Positions 22,701-32,329 of a stretch of DNA of 64,000 nt are shown here, piece after piece. A program made the position numbers and the translations under genes. Location: positions 61,001-125,000 of the forward strand of contig JAQGDQ010000170.1 of the NCBI GenBank assembly GCA_030141605.1, given 5' to 3'. Below the pieces are notes generated by a model. It made no database searches. It saw nothing but the letters and a program-made list of their open reading frames with translations, and was not told the DNA's origin. The stretch is from Tubiluchus corallicola. Its lineage: Eukaryota > Priapulida > Priapulimorpha > Priapulimorphida > Tubiluchidae. The first letter of the stretch is position 1. Each line of letters begins with the position of its first letter.

Positions 22701-24288
22701 GGAAACTGACCGATTTCCGTCCGAGCCCGAGCGCTAAACACAACACAGCCTACCAACTGTACAATAATTTCTTTATTAACTATTTTAACAGGTTAACTAT
22801 TTCAAAGTAATACACAGTATAGCATATAGTGCAATGTATATAGGCCTTATTAAGGTGATTATTCCTGTATAACATAGACCATATATAGGCATATCGGATA
22901 AATCGGACAATCGGCTAAACCGGACCAACCCCCCCCCCCCCCCCACGGGTTGACTGTAAATGTGCACGTGTTCTTTTGAAACATAAAAAAATCGTGTTTC
23001 ACAAAGCATAATTTGTTATTCTTTAAGTAATTGTCACCAAATCTCGTCGTTTATGCATAGAAGGGTTGAACTTTCTGCTTACTATTTAGATCGCCATCTG
23101 GAGGAGGGGTTTTGAGTTTCTATACTGGAAAATGGTCAACATCGCCCAACTCAAAGTTTTTTTTCGGTCCAGTTGGATTTGAGTCATGCGGAGTTTACTG
23201 TATAAATTGGGCTTTCAGATGAGTCTTGGTTCTTCTGGAGTGCTTTAATCCTGCTGTAGAGTTTACAGACTAATCCCAATATAAAAAAGTAGCTCTCCTT
23301 CACTACAGTGCTATAATGAACTTGTAAGAGATGAACAGTAATAAGCGCTGAAAATTTTACATTGAGTACAAGTTACCTTCTTGTTTAGCCGCAGAAAGTC
23401 TGTGTACCGCCGAAAAACGCACCAACTGTCGTTTTCTCCCTTCTGGACGCTTATTTTAAATACCTAAAGTTAATAAAGAATTTATGCACATATATTAATT
23501 TTATATAATATTAATATATAACCATTTCACAAGTTTAAATTTTTTCAACTATCACAACTACTTACTGAATTACTAGTGTAGCAACCTTTGCAAACTTCAA
23601 AATTAAGTCACCTGGTGGTAAGTACATTAACTAAAAATGAGCAACTTAAGCACTAATGAAAACGAATACATTTCCTATTGTTAGGGTAGCCATAGTTGTA
23701 CTAGAAATTAATGTTGCTCCGGATATCCGATTCGTATCCGAAAACAGTGATATTCGCGAGATTCTGCAGTTATTCGCATCCGACATTATCCAGTAGTTAT
23801 AAAAATTTGATATTCGCAAATATTTGCTATCCGGTTTTCGTAATGTGCAAAACGGTTTTCGAATAATTTAACGGTCGAAAATAACTAAATAAAATACTGC
23901 CGAAACGCTTAGAGATTGTTTTAGCCTATGTTTATGTTTTCAAGACGAAAATTTTACACACATCTTTTTTCGTTTGTGCGCGGTAATACGGTGCATCTTT
24001 GAGCCAGGTCTTTTAAGATGATAGATTAAACGAAAACGCTCTAAAGTTTCCAAACACTTACTAATTTTTCATTATCCGAATCCGAAAGTCAATTTGCGAT
24101 AATATCCGATGATACCGGTATTTGCTATCTTGCAAAAAAGTATATCCGGAGCAATGCTATTAGAAATATCATACCGTAAATCTTGCTCGCTGTTCCATGA
24201 TTTCATATCCAAGTATCGGAACTTTTATTTGGCATGGCAGTAACTGTTCTGTTTGTGTAGCATGATCTAATACAAGCTCATGGTTCAT
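18058..24288 (-). CDS. SNX16: Sorting nexin-16 (PX domain plus coiled coil), five exons
   Basis: Minus-strand exons in order: 24288-24175, 23463-23377, 21287-21139, 19557-19488, 18201-18058 (564 bp, 187 aa plus TGA). Splice phases fit throughout; donors GTATGA, GTAACT, GTATGT, GTTTGT. The PX domain spans ~27-140: ILGYEIMEQRARFT, WCVFRRYTDFLRLN (RRY phosphoinositide pocket), FPGCRFSLPPKRWFGDNF, FLEDRLQGLQ, then VKQFFCFNAPP. A coiled coil follows (IEESRAYCESLEETLYEL), matching SNX16 (RAFCETLEET). SNX16 binds PI3P on endosomes and directs EGFR and other cargo trafficking. The protein is short: human SNX16 is 344 aa with ~100 residues before PX, here ~27, and the C-terminal tail is absent. A TATA box 96 bp upstream supports this start, but an alternative upstream exon is possible. 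Introns are packed with transposons. Confidence 0.92.
18299..18372 (+). repeat. tRNA-like SINE head or tRNA pseudogene (SNX16 intron 4)
   Basis: TGGTCTAGTGG (A box) and AGTTCGAACTC (B box) with a seven-base loop CTTATAA that would give anticodon TAT. The acceptor and anticodon stems pair poorly, so not a functional tRNA. Confidence 0.45.
18528..19190 (+). mobile_element. Family 1 TIR element, copy D (SNX16 intron 4)
   Basis: Left terminus GTGTGCTTCCAAACCAAAAC then TTTCCATAAATTGGCA; right terminus TGCTGACTTATGGACGATTT then TGCTATGCAAGCATAC. AAAT flanks both ends, but a four-base match may be chance. Internal blocks collinear with copies A-C. Confidence 0.85.
19640..20120. repeat. Compound trinucleotide low-complexity tract (CTG/GTT/CTA/CAC)
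   Basis: About 480 bp of interleaved TGC, TGT, TAC and CAC triplets in SNX16 intron 3. It opens frames of poly-Leu, poly-Cys and poly-Ala on all phases, which are not genes. Confidence 0.95.
20404..21047 (-). mobile_element. Family 1 TIR element, copy E (SNX16 intron 3)
   Basis: Inverted relative to copies A-D. Starts GTGTGCTTGCATAGCAAAAT then CGTCCATAAGTC and ends GCCGACTTATGAATGGCTTT then GGTTTGCAAGCACAC. Near-perfect termini make it one of the best-preserved copies. Confidence 0.88.
21435..21756 (-). mobile_element. Tigger-like transposon end with transposase C-terminus (relic)
   Basis: A TA-preceded terminus CCGTATTTTCCCATGTATAA GAGACC starts at 21435, the TIR style of Tigger/pogo elements. 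Just inside, on the - strand (stop at 21515), lies the transposase C-terminal region: SWVLKAWNGVKPEVIIKFFK, KCGISNAMDGTED, then an acidic DESDEEF tail. Upstream coding sequence is replaced by a G/T-only tract (21757-21903), so the element is dead or badly assembled. Confidence 0.75.
21757..21903. repeat. 147-bp tract of only G and T
   Basis: No A or C occurs between about 21757 and 21903. It is not a simple microsatellite: runs of T and G of varied length alternate. It interrupts the Tigger transposase reading frame. It could be genuine low complexity or an assembly artefact. Confidence 0.85.
22004..23200. mobile_element. TA-flanked Tc1/mariner-pogo-like element (outer of a nested pair)
   Basis: Left terminus CAGTAAACTCTGCATAGCAC, right terminus inverted CAGTAAACTCCGCATGACTC. 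TA at 22002-22003 and 23201-23202. Contains repeated GCCTAACTCAAA blocks and a second MITE at 22631-22956. Without the inner element it is about 870 bp. No transposase. Confidence 0.82.
22631..22956. mobile_element. TA-flanked MITE nested in the 22004 element
   Basis: Left terminus CAGTCAACCCTCGTTAAACC GGACC, right terminus inverted CAGTCAACCCGTGGGGG; right sub-terminal GGCTAAACCGGACCAACC mirrors the left. TA at 22629-22630 and 22957-22958. A C-run of about 16 lies inside the right end. Confidence 0.85.
23709..24159. mobile_element. hAT-type MITE next to SNX16 exon 1
   Basis: Termini TAATGTTGCTCCGGATAT and, inverted, TAGCATTGCTCCGGATAT. The 8-bp target duplication is CTAGAAAT (23701-23708) and TTAGAAAT (24160-24167), one mismatch. 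451 bp, no coding. The right duplication ends one base from the GTATGA splice donor of SNX16 exon 1 (24169-24174 in + coordinates). Confidence 0.85.
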
Positions 24289-24383
24289 GTTTCCTCTTTT
24301 AGTAAAGTAAGACCTTCTTAGGTTCCAACTTTAGTATCGGGTAGGTCTCTTGTCACATCTTGGCTGATGACGTCTTCCGGTAC

Positions 24384-24392
24384 TATTTATAA
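24384..24392 (-). promoter_or_regulatory. TATA box candidate for SNX16
   Basis: CTTATAAATAG on the - strand, 96 bp before the SNX16 ATG, followed by a CRE-like GACGTCA about 15 bp downstream. Its spacing would put transcription start near 24355. Confidence 0.45.
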
Positions 24393-24434
24393 GTGAATAA
24401 CTAGAACTATAAATGTGAGGATAAAGATACAACA

Positions 24435-25035
24435 TGGAAGTTAAAGCAAAACCGGACCCAATCTTAAGCTGCAAGTCAAAACAATCTACTCTTTAAAATA
24501 TTGAAAGGAAAGATACTATTTTTTCATAAATGATTTACATGAAAGAATTGTTACCACACAAACACAATTTCACAATCCTGTCACTAGTTCTTCGCTGTTA
24601 CATGCATTTCACCATTCGCTAGTTAGACGGGCACTAGCGCCTGCATTTCGGAAACGCACTGGACAAAACCAGGTGCTGTACCTCTCAGTTCAGCTGTGTT
24701 AATTTCTGACGAACTACACACATTCGACAGCTCATGCGTGAGTACAGCGGTAAATTTGAAATTTGAATTTTTATCTTAAAATTTGCCGAGTTTTAGTACA
24801 ACACACTGAATCTCTTACAGTAGTACTGTACGTCAATTTTCGCTTTCGCAAACACGTGTAACATGCTGATCGAATATTATGTTAGTTTGTGATGTCATCA
24901 GTACATGTAGTTGGGCATGCCTGCCGTAAATTAAGATTTTAATCAATTATTTTATTATCAGAAACGCTTTTGCAAAATTGTGTTAAAATGTATACTTTTT
25001 ATCGGAATTGAAAATGGGGCAGTATACGAAAAATC
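24435..25035 (+). repeat. Dispersed repeat family 3 copy upstream of SNX16
   Basis: Starts TTAAAGCAAAACCGGACCC and runs collinear with 10619-11220 through AGTTTGTGATGTCATCAGTA to the GAAAATGGGGCAGTATACG end. It begins about 45 bp beyond the SNX16 TATA candidate. Confidence 0.8.
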
Positions 25036-25039
25036 CATT

Positions 25040-25488
25040 TTTTTTCCACTTTACTAGCAATGGTTTATAATGACAAAAATGAATAATAACACACAAATTC
25101 AATTTCATTTTAGACATAAAAACTTCCATAAATCTAGTTGCACAATGCACATAGCAAACGATAAAAGATAAATGGGAGTTAGTTGATAAAACTAATTAAT
25201 AAATGAAAAAAATTATGTACATAGATCATTACACGTAGGCCTGCGTATTTAAGTACGTCTGAGAGAATTGTGATATACATACAAGAATTATATATGTATA
25301 TAATACATACACATATAAACATATATACATATAAAGAAAGTTTTATACAAAGATCTCTAATAATGCATAGAGTACCACTCTGTTAAAAAGACAAATTAAC
25401 TACCTTTATAATCAATATTTTATCATAAAAAGCAGCATAAACTGCACATAAGTCAGGTTTGGTTGTTCAGCATTTTTGCTCGAATATA
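25040..25488. other. Intergenic, no gene recognised
   Basis: AT-rich, with a TATATACATA-type run near 25285-25335. Confidence 0.5.
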
Positions 25489-26147
25489 TGTTTGCTTGCA
25501 TAAAAAAATCGTCCATAAGTCACAATAAAGCTTTTCGCGCTATTCACATATCCTGAATCTCTATTTCATGGCGATCATTTTGAAAGCAAGTTCATCGCTC
25601 TACATTATTTCTAAGCTGAGATAATCCACGTTAAAAGTTGAGGTGCAGACTGAGCACTGAAAAACATAACCTTGAGAAAATCGTTGTTAAAGTCAGGCAT
25701 TGTTTTTTGTTGCATTTCTACAAAACACTTAGCAACAGTACAAATGTTGGTTGCTATGGACTTTGCAAGAGCATAATTATTGAAGTTATTCTTAGATCAA
25801 TTAGGTGGGTCTTCCTGATGAAAATCTTTGCTTGGCAACTGAAAAAACCCGAAGCAAAATGACTGCTTCCATGAGCTACAATTGGAGTTTGAAAATACAA
25901 GTTTTTTACAATTGCAGTACTAGTGTTTAGCCAGAAAAACAAATATGGGGTAATAAAATTAGATATTTAGTTTTTTAACATTTTCTTGATAATTTGATGC
26001 TGGAATATAAAAGTTCAATATATTTAGCATTTGTTTTTATAAAAAACAAAAAATTGACCAAATTTTTGCTGCTTTCTACTTTGAAACATCATAACGTAGT
26101 TTTAGCTATACCAACTTATGAACGTTTTTGGTTTGCAAGCACACATG
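25489..26147 (-). mobile_element. Family 1 TIR element, copy F
   Basis: Inverted orientation. Starts GTTTGCTTGCATAAAAAAAT then CGTCCATAAGTC and ends TATGAACGTTTTTGGTTTGC AAGCACAC. Collinear with copy E. Confidence 0.83.
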
Positions 26148-27046
26148 AATCGGTACAAAAAATTTGCGCTTACTGAAGGAAAATAATTCCTAACTCTTCA
26201 TTCTGATACTAGAACTTCAGCATTCTGAAATTTTTGCTCACCAGATGAAAATCAAAACTGGAAGTAAGAAAGGCACAATTGATTTATTATATATCCAGTG
26301 TATGTTCATGAATAATACCACCTTTTGCGCACAGCCATGCGCAATCTTAATAAGTTGTAGAAATAGTTTGTTGCATAGATCTTAGGCTTAGTCTTCAGAT
26401 CAATGTAAAAACTCTCATATATTATGTTTATAGACTTTATCAACTGTACTCTACCGTAAACAAATAAATATCGACTAAGACATGGATAAAACTCAATAGA
26501 TCAACAATCGAGTAGGTCTGCAAAGAGGAATAACACATAGTATTGCTAAAACAAACATCAGAATGAAAGAATCATTTATGTACGACAGTATACGCAACCA
26601 TTTTTCTGAAAACTTTGATTAACACCACACATGACATTAAAATTTTACTTTCTTCTGTACAGCATGCACGTATTGTTGTTTAGAAGTTATAGAAGTGTAC
26701 GGAAGAGGGCGCAAAATGCGTTTCACAAATTCACACACTCAGTTTATAAAATTTATTTGCACTTTGGAAAAATAAAATTCGTGTATAATAAAACCACATG
26801 TCAAGAGAGTTGGGGTTACATTCTCACAGATTTACAACGATTTTTGTGTTTGAAGTCATTGACGGAGTATAATGTAGTGATGTAGTGACAGCCCATTGTA
26901 CTGTATGGGATCGACATTGCTGTATTGTTAATGATGTTATTATTAAAAAGGACAAGTAATGGTTAAGATTGAATGTAAAATAAAGTTTTCACGTTTTTCT
27001 ATGTATTGCTGCTCAAATACCATCCATTGTAATTTGTTTGGTTTTC
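26148..27046. other. Intergenic, no gene recognised
   Basis: AT-rich with a chance 84-codon frame at 26631; no family motif. Confidence 0.5.
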
Positions 27047-27119
27047 GACCCTGTGGCCTAATGGATAAGGCGTCTGCCTCCGGAGCAGAAGATTGTGGGT
27101 TCGAGTCCCACCAGGGTCG
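27047..27119 (+). tRNA. tRNA-Arg (anticodon CCG)
   Basis: A 73-nt cloverleaf. Acceptor stem GACCCTG pairs with CAGGGTC, discriminator G. The D arm contains the A box TGGCCTAATGG, the anticodon stem-loop is CTGCCTCCGGAGCAG with CCG at 34-36, and the T arm GTGGGTTCGAGTCCCAC includes a perfect B box GGTTCGAGTCC. No intron. TTTT at 27128-27131 is the RNA polymerase III terminator. The sequence closely follows animal tRNA-Arg(CCG). Probably a functional gene. Confidence 0.97.
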
Positions 27120-27740
27120 TTAAAACATTTTCTAATTCAATATTGTAATGTTTGTAACTCGTGAGCATCCGGAATACAATCTATTTAGTAAAAAGAAAGC
27201 ATGGAAAGTTTTCTTCATAGTAACCTTAATTTTTGTATATAAATAGACAATTTCTCAAAAAAGTGCGCCTAAATCAGCTGCCCGTCTATATTTGCTATGC
27301 CTCTTGTGGCGTTGACGTGATTATTTTTATTCTGCACAAAATGCATAAGAATACCCGAGCCTCATTATAGTGGCACAATTAAAAATAATTAAGGTTCTCT
27401 CAGGTTGCACGATACTGTGTAACAAAATTATGCTCTCAGATCGTCTGAAATGTTAAAATAAAATTTGCAGCCGTGTCCTGCGATTTTGTGACACGCAGTA
27501 TCTTTCTTTCTCTTTTTCCCTCTATTTCTATGACGTTTCACGTTCTGTGCATTTGCACACCCTCTCTCTTTTCTTTTTTTCTCTCTCCCACTCACTCACT
27601 CAGTCTCTCACTCTCCCCCCCCCCCGTGTTTTCTCTCTCTCCCTGTTTCTCTTATAAATTAGCAATAAGTTTTAGTTTTTTAAGCATAATGTCAACTTGA
27701 TGTGGCATTTATTAATTCTAAAATGTGTTTCATAGCTCAG
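27120..27740. other. Intergenic with a pyrimidine-rich patch
   Basis: 27535-27650 is CT-rich low complexity with a C10 run; nothing coding. Confidence 0.5.
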
Positions 27741-28930
27741 ACCTTACCTTAGACCTTAGTCCTTCCTGCGCATTGATGCATATTGGGCAGACAGCATTTT
27801 CCACTGAGTTCTATCGGCGGCTTCGTTCTCTACGTTTTCCCAACGTATGTTGACAGCTCGAAGGTCTTCTTTGAAGGATCTGCGCCACGTTGTTTTTGGC
27901 CGACCTCTTTTTCGTTTCCCACCAGGTGGTTCCCACTGTACTGCTGTTTTGGCGTAACGACTTTCTGATAGACGGAGAATATGTCCAGCCAGTTTCATTC
28001 TTCTCTCTGTAACTATATCTTGTAACCGCAATGACTGCGCTCGTTGAAGAACTTCTACATTGGTGACATGGTCGCGGTAGGAGATTTTTAGTATCTTTCG
28101 AAGGCATTTTTGGTGGAAGACGTTCAGTTTCTTTGATAACTCCGCTGTGACTTTCCAGGTTTCGCTGGCATCTTCCTAAATACTGCTGTTGCTTTGCCGA
28201 TTCTCCCCCTGATGTCATTTTCTGTACCTCCATTACAGGTCATCACACTGCCCAGATATGAAAACTGGTAACGTTCTTAACCATTTGGCCTCCCACTGTT
28301 ATATGTACATCATTTGTTGGTTTGTTTTTTGGTTTTTTTGTTTTTTTTTTTGGTTGTGTTTTGTGGGTTGGGTTTTTGGTGTGTGGGTGTTTTGTCAATA
28401 AAATTGATTAATAAGGGCGTTGGAATTCCATACATTGCTCAATGATGTTTCTGAGAGTGAATATCTGTTCACAGCATGATCTTCCTTTTCTAAATCCAGC
28501 TTGTTGTTCTCTTAGTCTTATATCAACAGCATCTCTCAACCGATCTAGCAGTTGGTTTTGGTTTGTGGTTTTTTTTTTGTTGTGGTCCCTTTTTTAGGCA
28601 ACTTCACGATGACTCCATTTCTCCAATTTCGGGGACCTTTGTTGTTCCAGCAGCTGTTCAGGAGCTTTGTCATTGATCGTGTTATCCCTTTATTACCGTG
28701 TTTCAGGAGCTCAGCTGTTATTTGGTCCTCTCCAGCTGCTTTGTTGTTCTTTAGTTTTTTGATGGCAGTTTCGACTTCCAGTTCACTGATGTTGTCCAAT
28801 CTTACATCTAGCTGTTGTTGTCCAATTTCATTCTCAAAATTGAATAATGTCATAGCTCAGAGCTCCTTAAAATTGTTTCATTTCTTAGGGTTGAAATCAG
28901 AGTTATTTGATATTTGCGCGGTTGTTCTGG
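27740..28930 (-). mobile_element. LINE endonuclease/reverse-transcriptase relic, palm domain missing
   Basis: Minus-strand pieces in order: 28853-28560 encodes VETAIKKLKNNKAAGEDQIT, AELLKHGN and WRNGVIVKLPKKG (RT fingers). 28540-28410 encodes RLRDAVDIRLREQQAGFRKG, RSCCEQIFTLRNIIEQC. 28310-28180 resembles the post-catalytic GG.V..V..F block. 28031-27756 encodes the C-terminus, RRMKLAGHILRLSESRYAKT, then GGKRKRGRPKTTWRR. The catalytic YADD segment is absent, and a G/T-only tract (28315-28395) sits where it should be. Frameshifts elsewhere; not functional as read. Confidence 0.85.
28315..28395. repeat. 81-bp tract of only G and T
   Basis: Strictly G/T sequence replacing the RT palm region, of the same type as 21757-21903. 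A third, ~36-bp tract lies at 28552-28588, where the PKKG block loses its expected NWRGI continuation. Confidence 0.8.
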
Positions 28931-29590
28931 ATAAACACAGCGATTTTTGACTGATCTTCAATGGTATCGGCGCCTCCTGGCGGGCATAGACTTAAGAGAA
29001 AGTTTGTAGCATTTCTGCCTCAAGTCGTACTTTGTAAGAGCATCAAGGGGTCTTACCGGGAATTACCTGCAACACATACATACTTCTATAGGCATATAGA
29101 AATGTGTCTACGGAATTTGGAATTTGTTTATTAGTATACATGTTACACAAGCAACGTGAAAAATTCAAATATTTTATCAAATTCCTAAGCATTCCATATA
29201 ACACTTATGCATTTCGGAAAAAGTGTGAAACAGCCCTTTTTGCAGTGACTTTTTCACACTTTACTTAGTCATTTTTACCGTTAGGATTCATATAAAATGC
29301 GTATAGTCTTACAAAACAAAAATCTTCTACAAATATACTCTTGCATAGCTAACGGATAGGATTGTTTAATGTACAAAAGCACACATAGTATACAAACAGT
29401 AACGATTTTTATGGGCAAAGCTTACAGTACAGCTCGAAACGTTTGACAAGTATTAGTTTACATCAGTTTGACATTTTATATTTTTAATAAAAGTTGTTTT
29501 CTTTCAATAACACTGTGGAAAGCCTGTAAAACTGTCCATTGATTTGTTTTAATACTGGAGTGCAATAATGAACTAGCATACAGTAGGATC
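28931..29590. other. Intergenic, no gene recognised
   Basis: No coding motif; may include 5' LINE debris. Confidence 0.45.
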
Positions 29591-29591
29591 A

Positions 29592-29985
29592 CGCAGGGGC
29601 GGAACTAGATGTGGAAAGGGGGGGGGCGCAAAAATTTTCTGGGAGGGCGAGGTATCCGAAGTGGTTAAATAATGATTAAGCCAATTTTAACCCCTTTTAT
29701 ACTGCATGCAGGCCTATAATTAGCATGTGTGTAGGACGGCGTAGCGGACAAAGCAATAATGAGAAAATTAACTCTCAGTTAACCTAACGTTATTAATGGC
29801 GCGCCGTTTGCCAGTATTGACAAGTATTGAGAACTGATCTTGAGAATAAAGCAGTTTTTCTTTCAATTGTTCTGTCCTTTAACAACTGTATAACTCCATT
29901 TTTTCTCTTCGAAAATGCTTCTCTGGCGTTCTAGCAGTTTAAAAATGCCAACCATGGTACCGTTCTTGAAAAAGTAAAAAAACTC
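29592..29985. mobile_element. hAT-like fragment sharing sequence with the GA-bearing MITE family
   Basis: 29592 begins CAGGGGCGGAACTAGATG, a hAT-style terminus. 29798-29965 (GGCGCGCCGTTTGCCAGTAT, TGACAAGTATTGAGAACTG) matches 61245-61412 and, inverted, 36235-36405. No GA array remains here. Ends are uncertain. Confidence 0.5.
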
Positions 29986-30168
29986 GAATCTATATAAGTT
30001 AATATTAAATATGTTTGTATATTGTTGTTACTGATTATTAATAAACGAAAGTTAGTGTGAATTATACTGGTACAATTTATACGCATTACTGCATGCTCCT
30101 ATGTAGCAAGTTTGCAACTCTTGTATATCACGAGCATCTGCTTATACACAATTACGGCGTTGAAGATA

Positions 30169-30287
30169 CCGGTTGTTCAAATTACGTTGATGACAAGGGT
30201 TCTCGTCTGATCACCGAAGTTAAGCAATGCCGATGCGGGTTAGTACTTGGATGGGTGACCGACTATGAATACCAGGTGCTGGAGGTT
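30169..30287 (+). pseudogene. 5S rRNA-like sequence (degenerate)
   Basis: TCTCGTCTGATCACCGAAGT TAAGCAATGCCGATGCGGG, then TTAGTACTTGGATGGGTGAC CG and ATACCAGGTGCTG follow animal 5S rRNA through its internal promoter (A box, intermediate element, C box). The 5' strand is altered (ACGTTGATGAC in place of ACGTTGAA.GCACC) and stem I does not close. The ACGTTGAAGAC and GGGTTCTCGTCTG blocks recur downstream at 30293-30330. Either a 5S pseudogene or a 5S-derived SINE. Confidence 0.7.
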
Positions 30288-30289
30288 CA

Positions 30290-30945
30290 AATCACGTTGA
30301 AGACGTAGTAAGTATGGGGTTCTCGTCTGTAGGCTAAAACAGGTCCTGCTAATTATAACCCAGTAAAATGATGGTTAAATGAAGGTGGAACGGAGAAACA
30401 AAGAACTAAACAAACAGGCAACCCTCGCGCGAGACTACTGCGCATGCGTCAGATCAATGGCGTATAACTAGCAGGTAAATACCGGTATATATTATTTTTA
30501 CCGCAACTTGCGAAGTATGTTCTCCATTTCTAATATCAATGGAGCGTTTATGCGCAGAGTCAACAAACTTTTTGAACAGTACTCACAGTGTGTGTTGTGT
30601 CCTAGCAGCAGTAACTGAGTAGTCGTGGTATCATTATCGCTGAAATTTCAAAAATATTTTTACACATTATGCATAATGGATAGTTGCGCAAAATGAACTG
30701 AAAAATTTCGGCTAACATCAAATCTAAGTTTTTACGTTTGCTGTTTCAAGAGTGTGTAGTTTTTCAAGTATCGCCACACTGACATGCAGAATGTTGTGTA
30801 AACACTTTTGGAAAAATAAAAAACGTTTTCATTCAAAAGTTTGTATATAAATATAATTATTTTAATTATCATTGTAACTTTGTACATGTAGTTTGCGTTT
30901 CCGCCTCGCTTAAAGAGTATCCGCAACGGAGTTCAGTGTGTTTAA
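30290..30945. other. Intergenic, no gene recognised
   Basis: No coding or RNA feature seen. Confidence 0.45.
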
Positions 30946-30948
30946 ACG

Positions 30949-31707
30949 ACTTATCTTATCTTATCTTATCTTATCTTATCTTATCTTATCTTATCTTATC
31001 TTATCTTATCTTATCTTATCTTATCTTATCTTATCTTATCTTATCTTATCTTATCTTATCTTATCTTATCTTATCTTATCTTATCTTATCTTATCTTATC
31101 TTATCTTATCTTATCTTATCTTATCTTATCTTATCTTATCTTATCTTATCTTACCTTACCCTACCCTACCTTACCTTACCTTACCTTACCTTACCTTACC
31201 TTACCTTACCTTACCTTACCTTACCTTACCTTACCTTACCTTACCTTACCTTACCTTACCTTACCTTACCTCACCTTACCTTACCTTACCTTACCTTACC
31301 TCACCTTACCTTACCTTACCTTACCTTACCTTACCTTACCTTACCTTACCTTACCTTACCTTACCTTACTTTACCTTACCTTACCTTACCTTACCTTACC
31401 TTACCTTACCTTACCTTACCTTACCTTACCTTACCTTACCTTACCTTACCTTACCTTATCTTACTTTACTTACCTTACTTACTTACCTTACCTTACCTTA
31501 CCTTACCTTACCTTACCTTACCTTACCTTACCTTACCTTACCTTACCTTACCTTACCTTACCTTACCTTACCTTACCTTACCTTACCTTACCTTACCTTA
31601 CCTTACCTTACCTTACCTTACCTTACCTTACCTTACCTTACCTTATCTTATCTTATCTTATCTTATCTTATCTTATCTTATCTTATCTTATCTTATCTTA
31701 TCTTACC
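30949..31707. repeat. Pentanucleotide satellite, TCTTA then CCTTA then TCTTA
   Basis: About 755 bp. (TCTTA)n runs to about 31152 and (CCTTA)n to about 31640, with a short irregular TTACTTAC break at 31460-31485, then (TCTTA)n again to 31707. Large open frames of period 5 aa result and are not genes. Confidence 0.97.
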
Positions 31708-32329
31708 TTTAGTAATATTTCACTTTACAACTGCTTATTAATCTGAGTTATTTATTAGAAGCGGAAGTAACGTAAAAAAGAAATTTAAAATGTGTTTTAG
31801 AATTTGCTACTAGCTTTGCTATACGAGAAAAGTTTAAGAAATTTTGGTAGTAAAAAATTCGCCTTCCAAATAATATCGTTAATAATTATAAAATATATTG
31901 ATTAATTATAAAATACCAATATATTTATATTCAGTTACGTGTTATATTCAGTATGCTAATCCATGTAATACTGAATGAGGTTTCTATATTCATTATCGAT
32001 CTTTCATTCGTATAAAATTTAATACAACAGTGATTTTTAGTGTAGATAATTAATACGATAAAATTAAAAATAATTTAGTGATTAAGAAAAAAGATAACGA
32101 AGTCCATACATATGGTCATACATGCTATATGTAGTTGTTTACACATTCATAAAATGCTATATGTAGTTGTTTACACATTCATAAAATGCTCTTCTAACTT
32201 TTCGTTTTACAAGAAAAAAGGATTGAACAAGTTTCCAAACTTTGTTACCCCTTACCCGTTTTGTTATTGATCGCGGGTTACTCTTCCCTTTTGCTGTTAA
32301 AAATCCGAACATTTCGACAGACTGTAAAG
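31708..32329. other. Intergenic, no gene recognised
   Basis: Includes a short direct duplication (AAAATGCTATATGTAGTTGT at about 32111-32140 and 32151-32180). Nothing coding. Confidence 0.5.

Noticed and set aside
27811-28233. 140-codon minus-strand frame overlapping the LINE tail
   Set aside because: Out-of-frame reading across a frameshifted RT; the real remnant is the GHILRL...KRGRPKTTWRR frame.
30936-31741. Frames of 258-267 aa over the TTATC/TTACC array, and the idea that it is telomeric
   Set aside because: Pure pentanucleotide satellite; the unit is not a known animal telomere repeat (TTAGGG type) and the array is internal.
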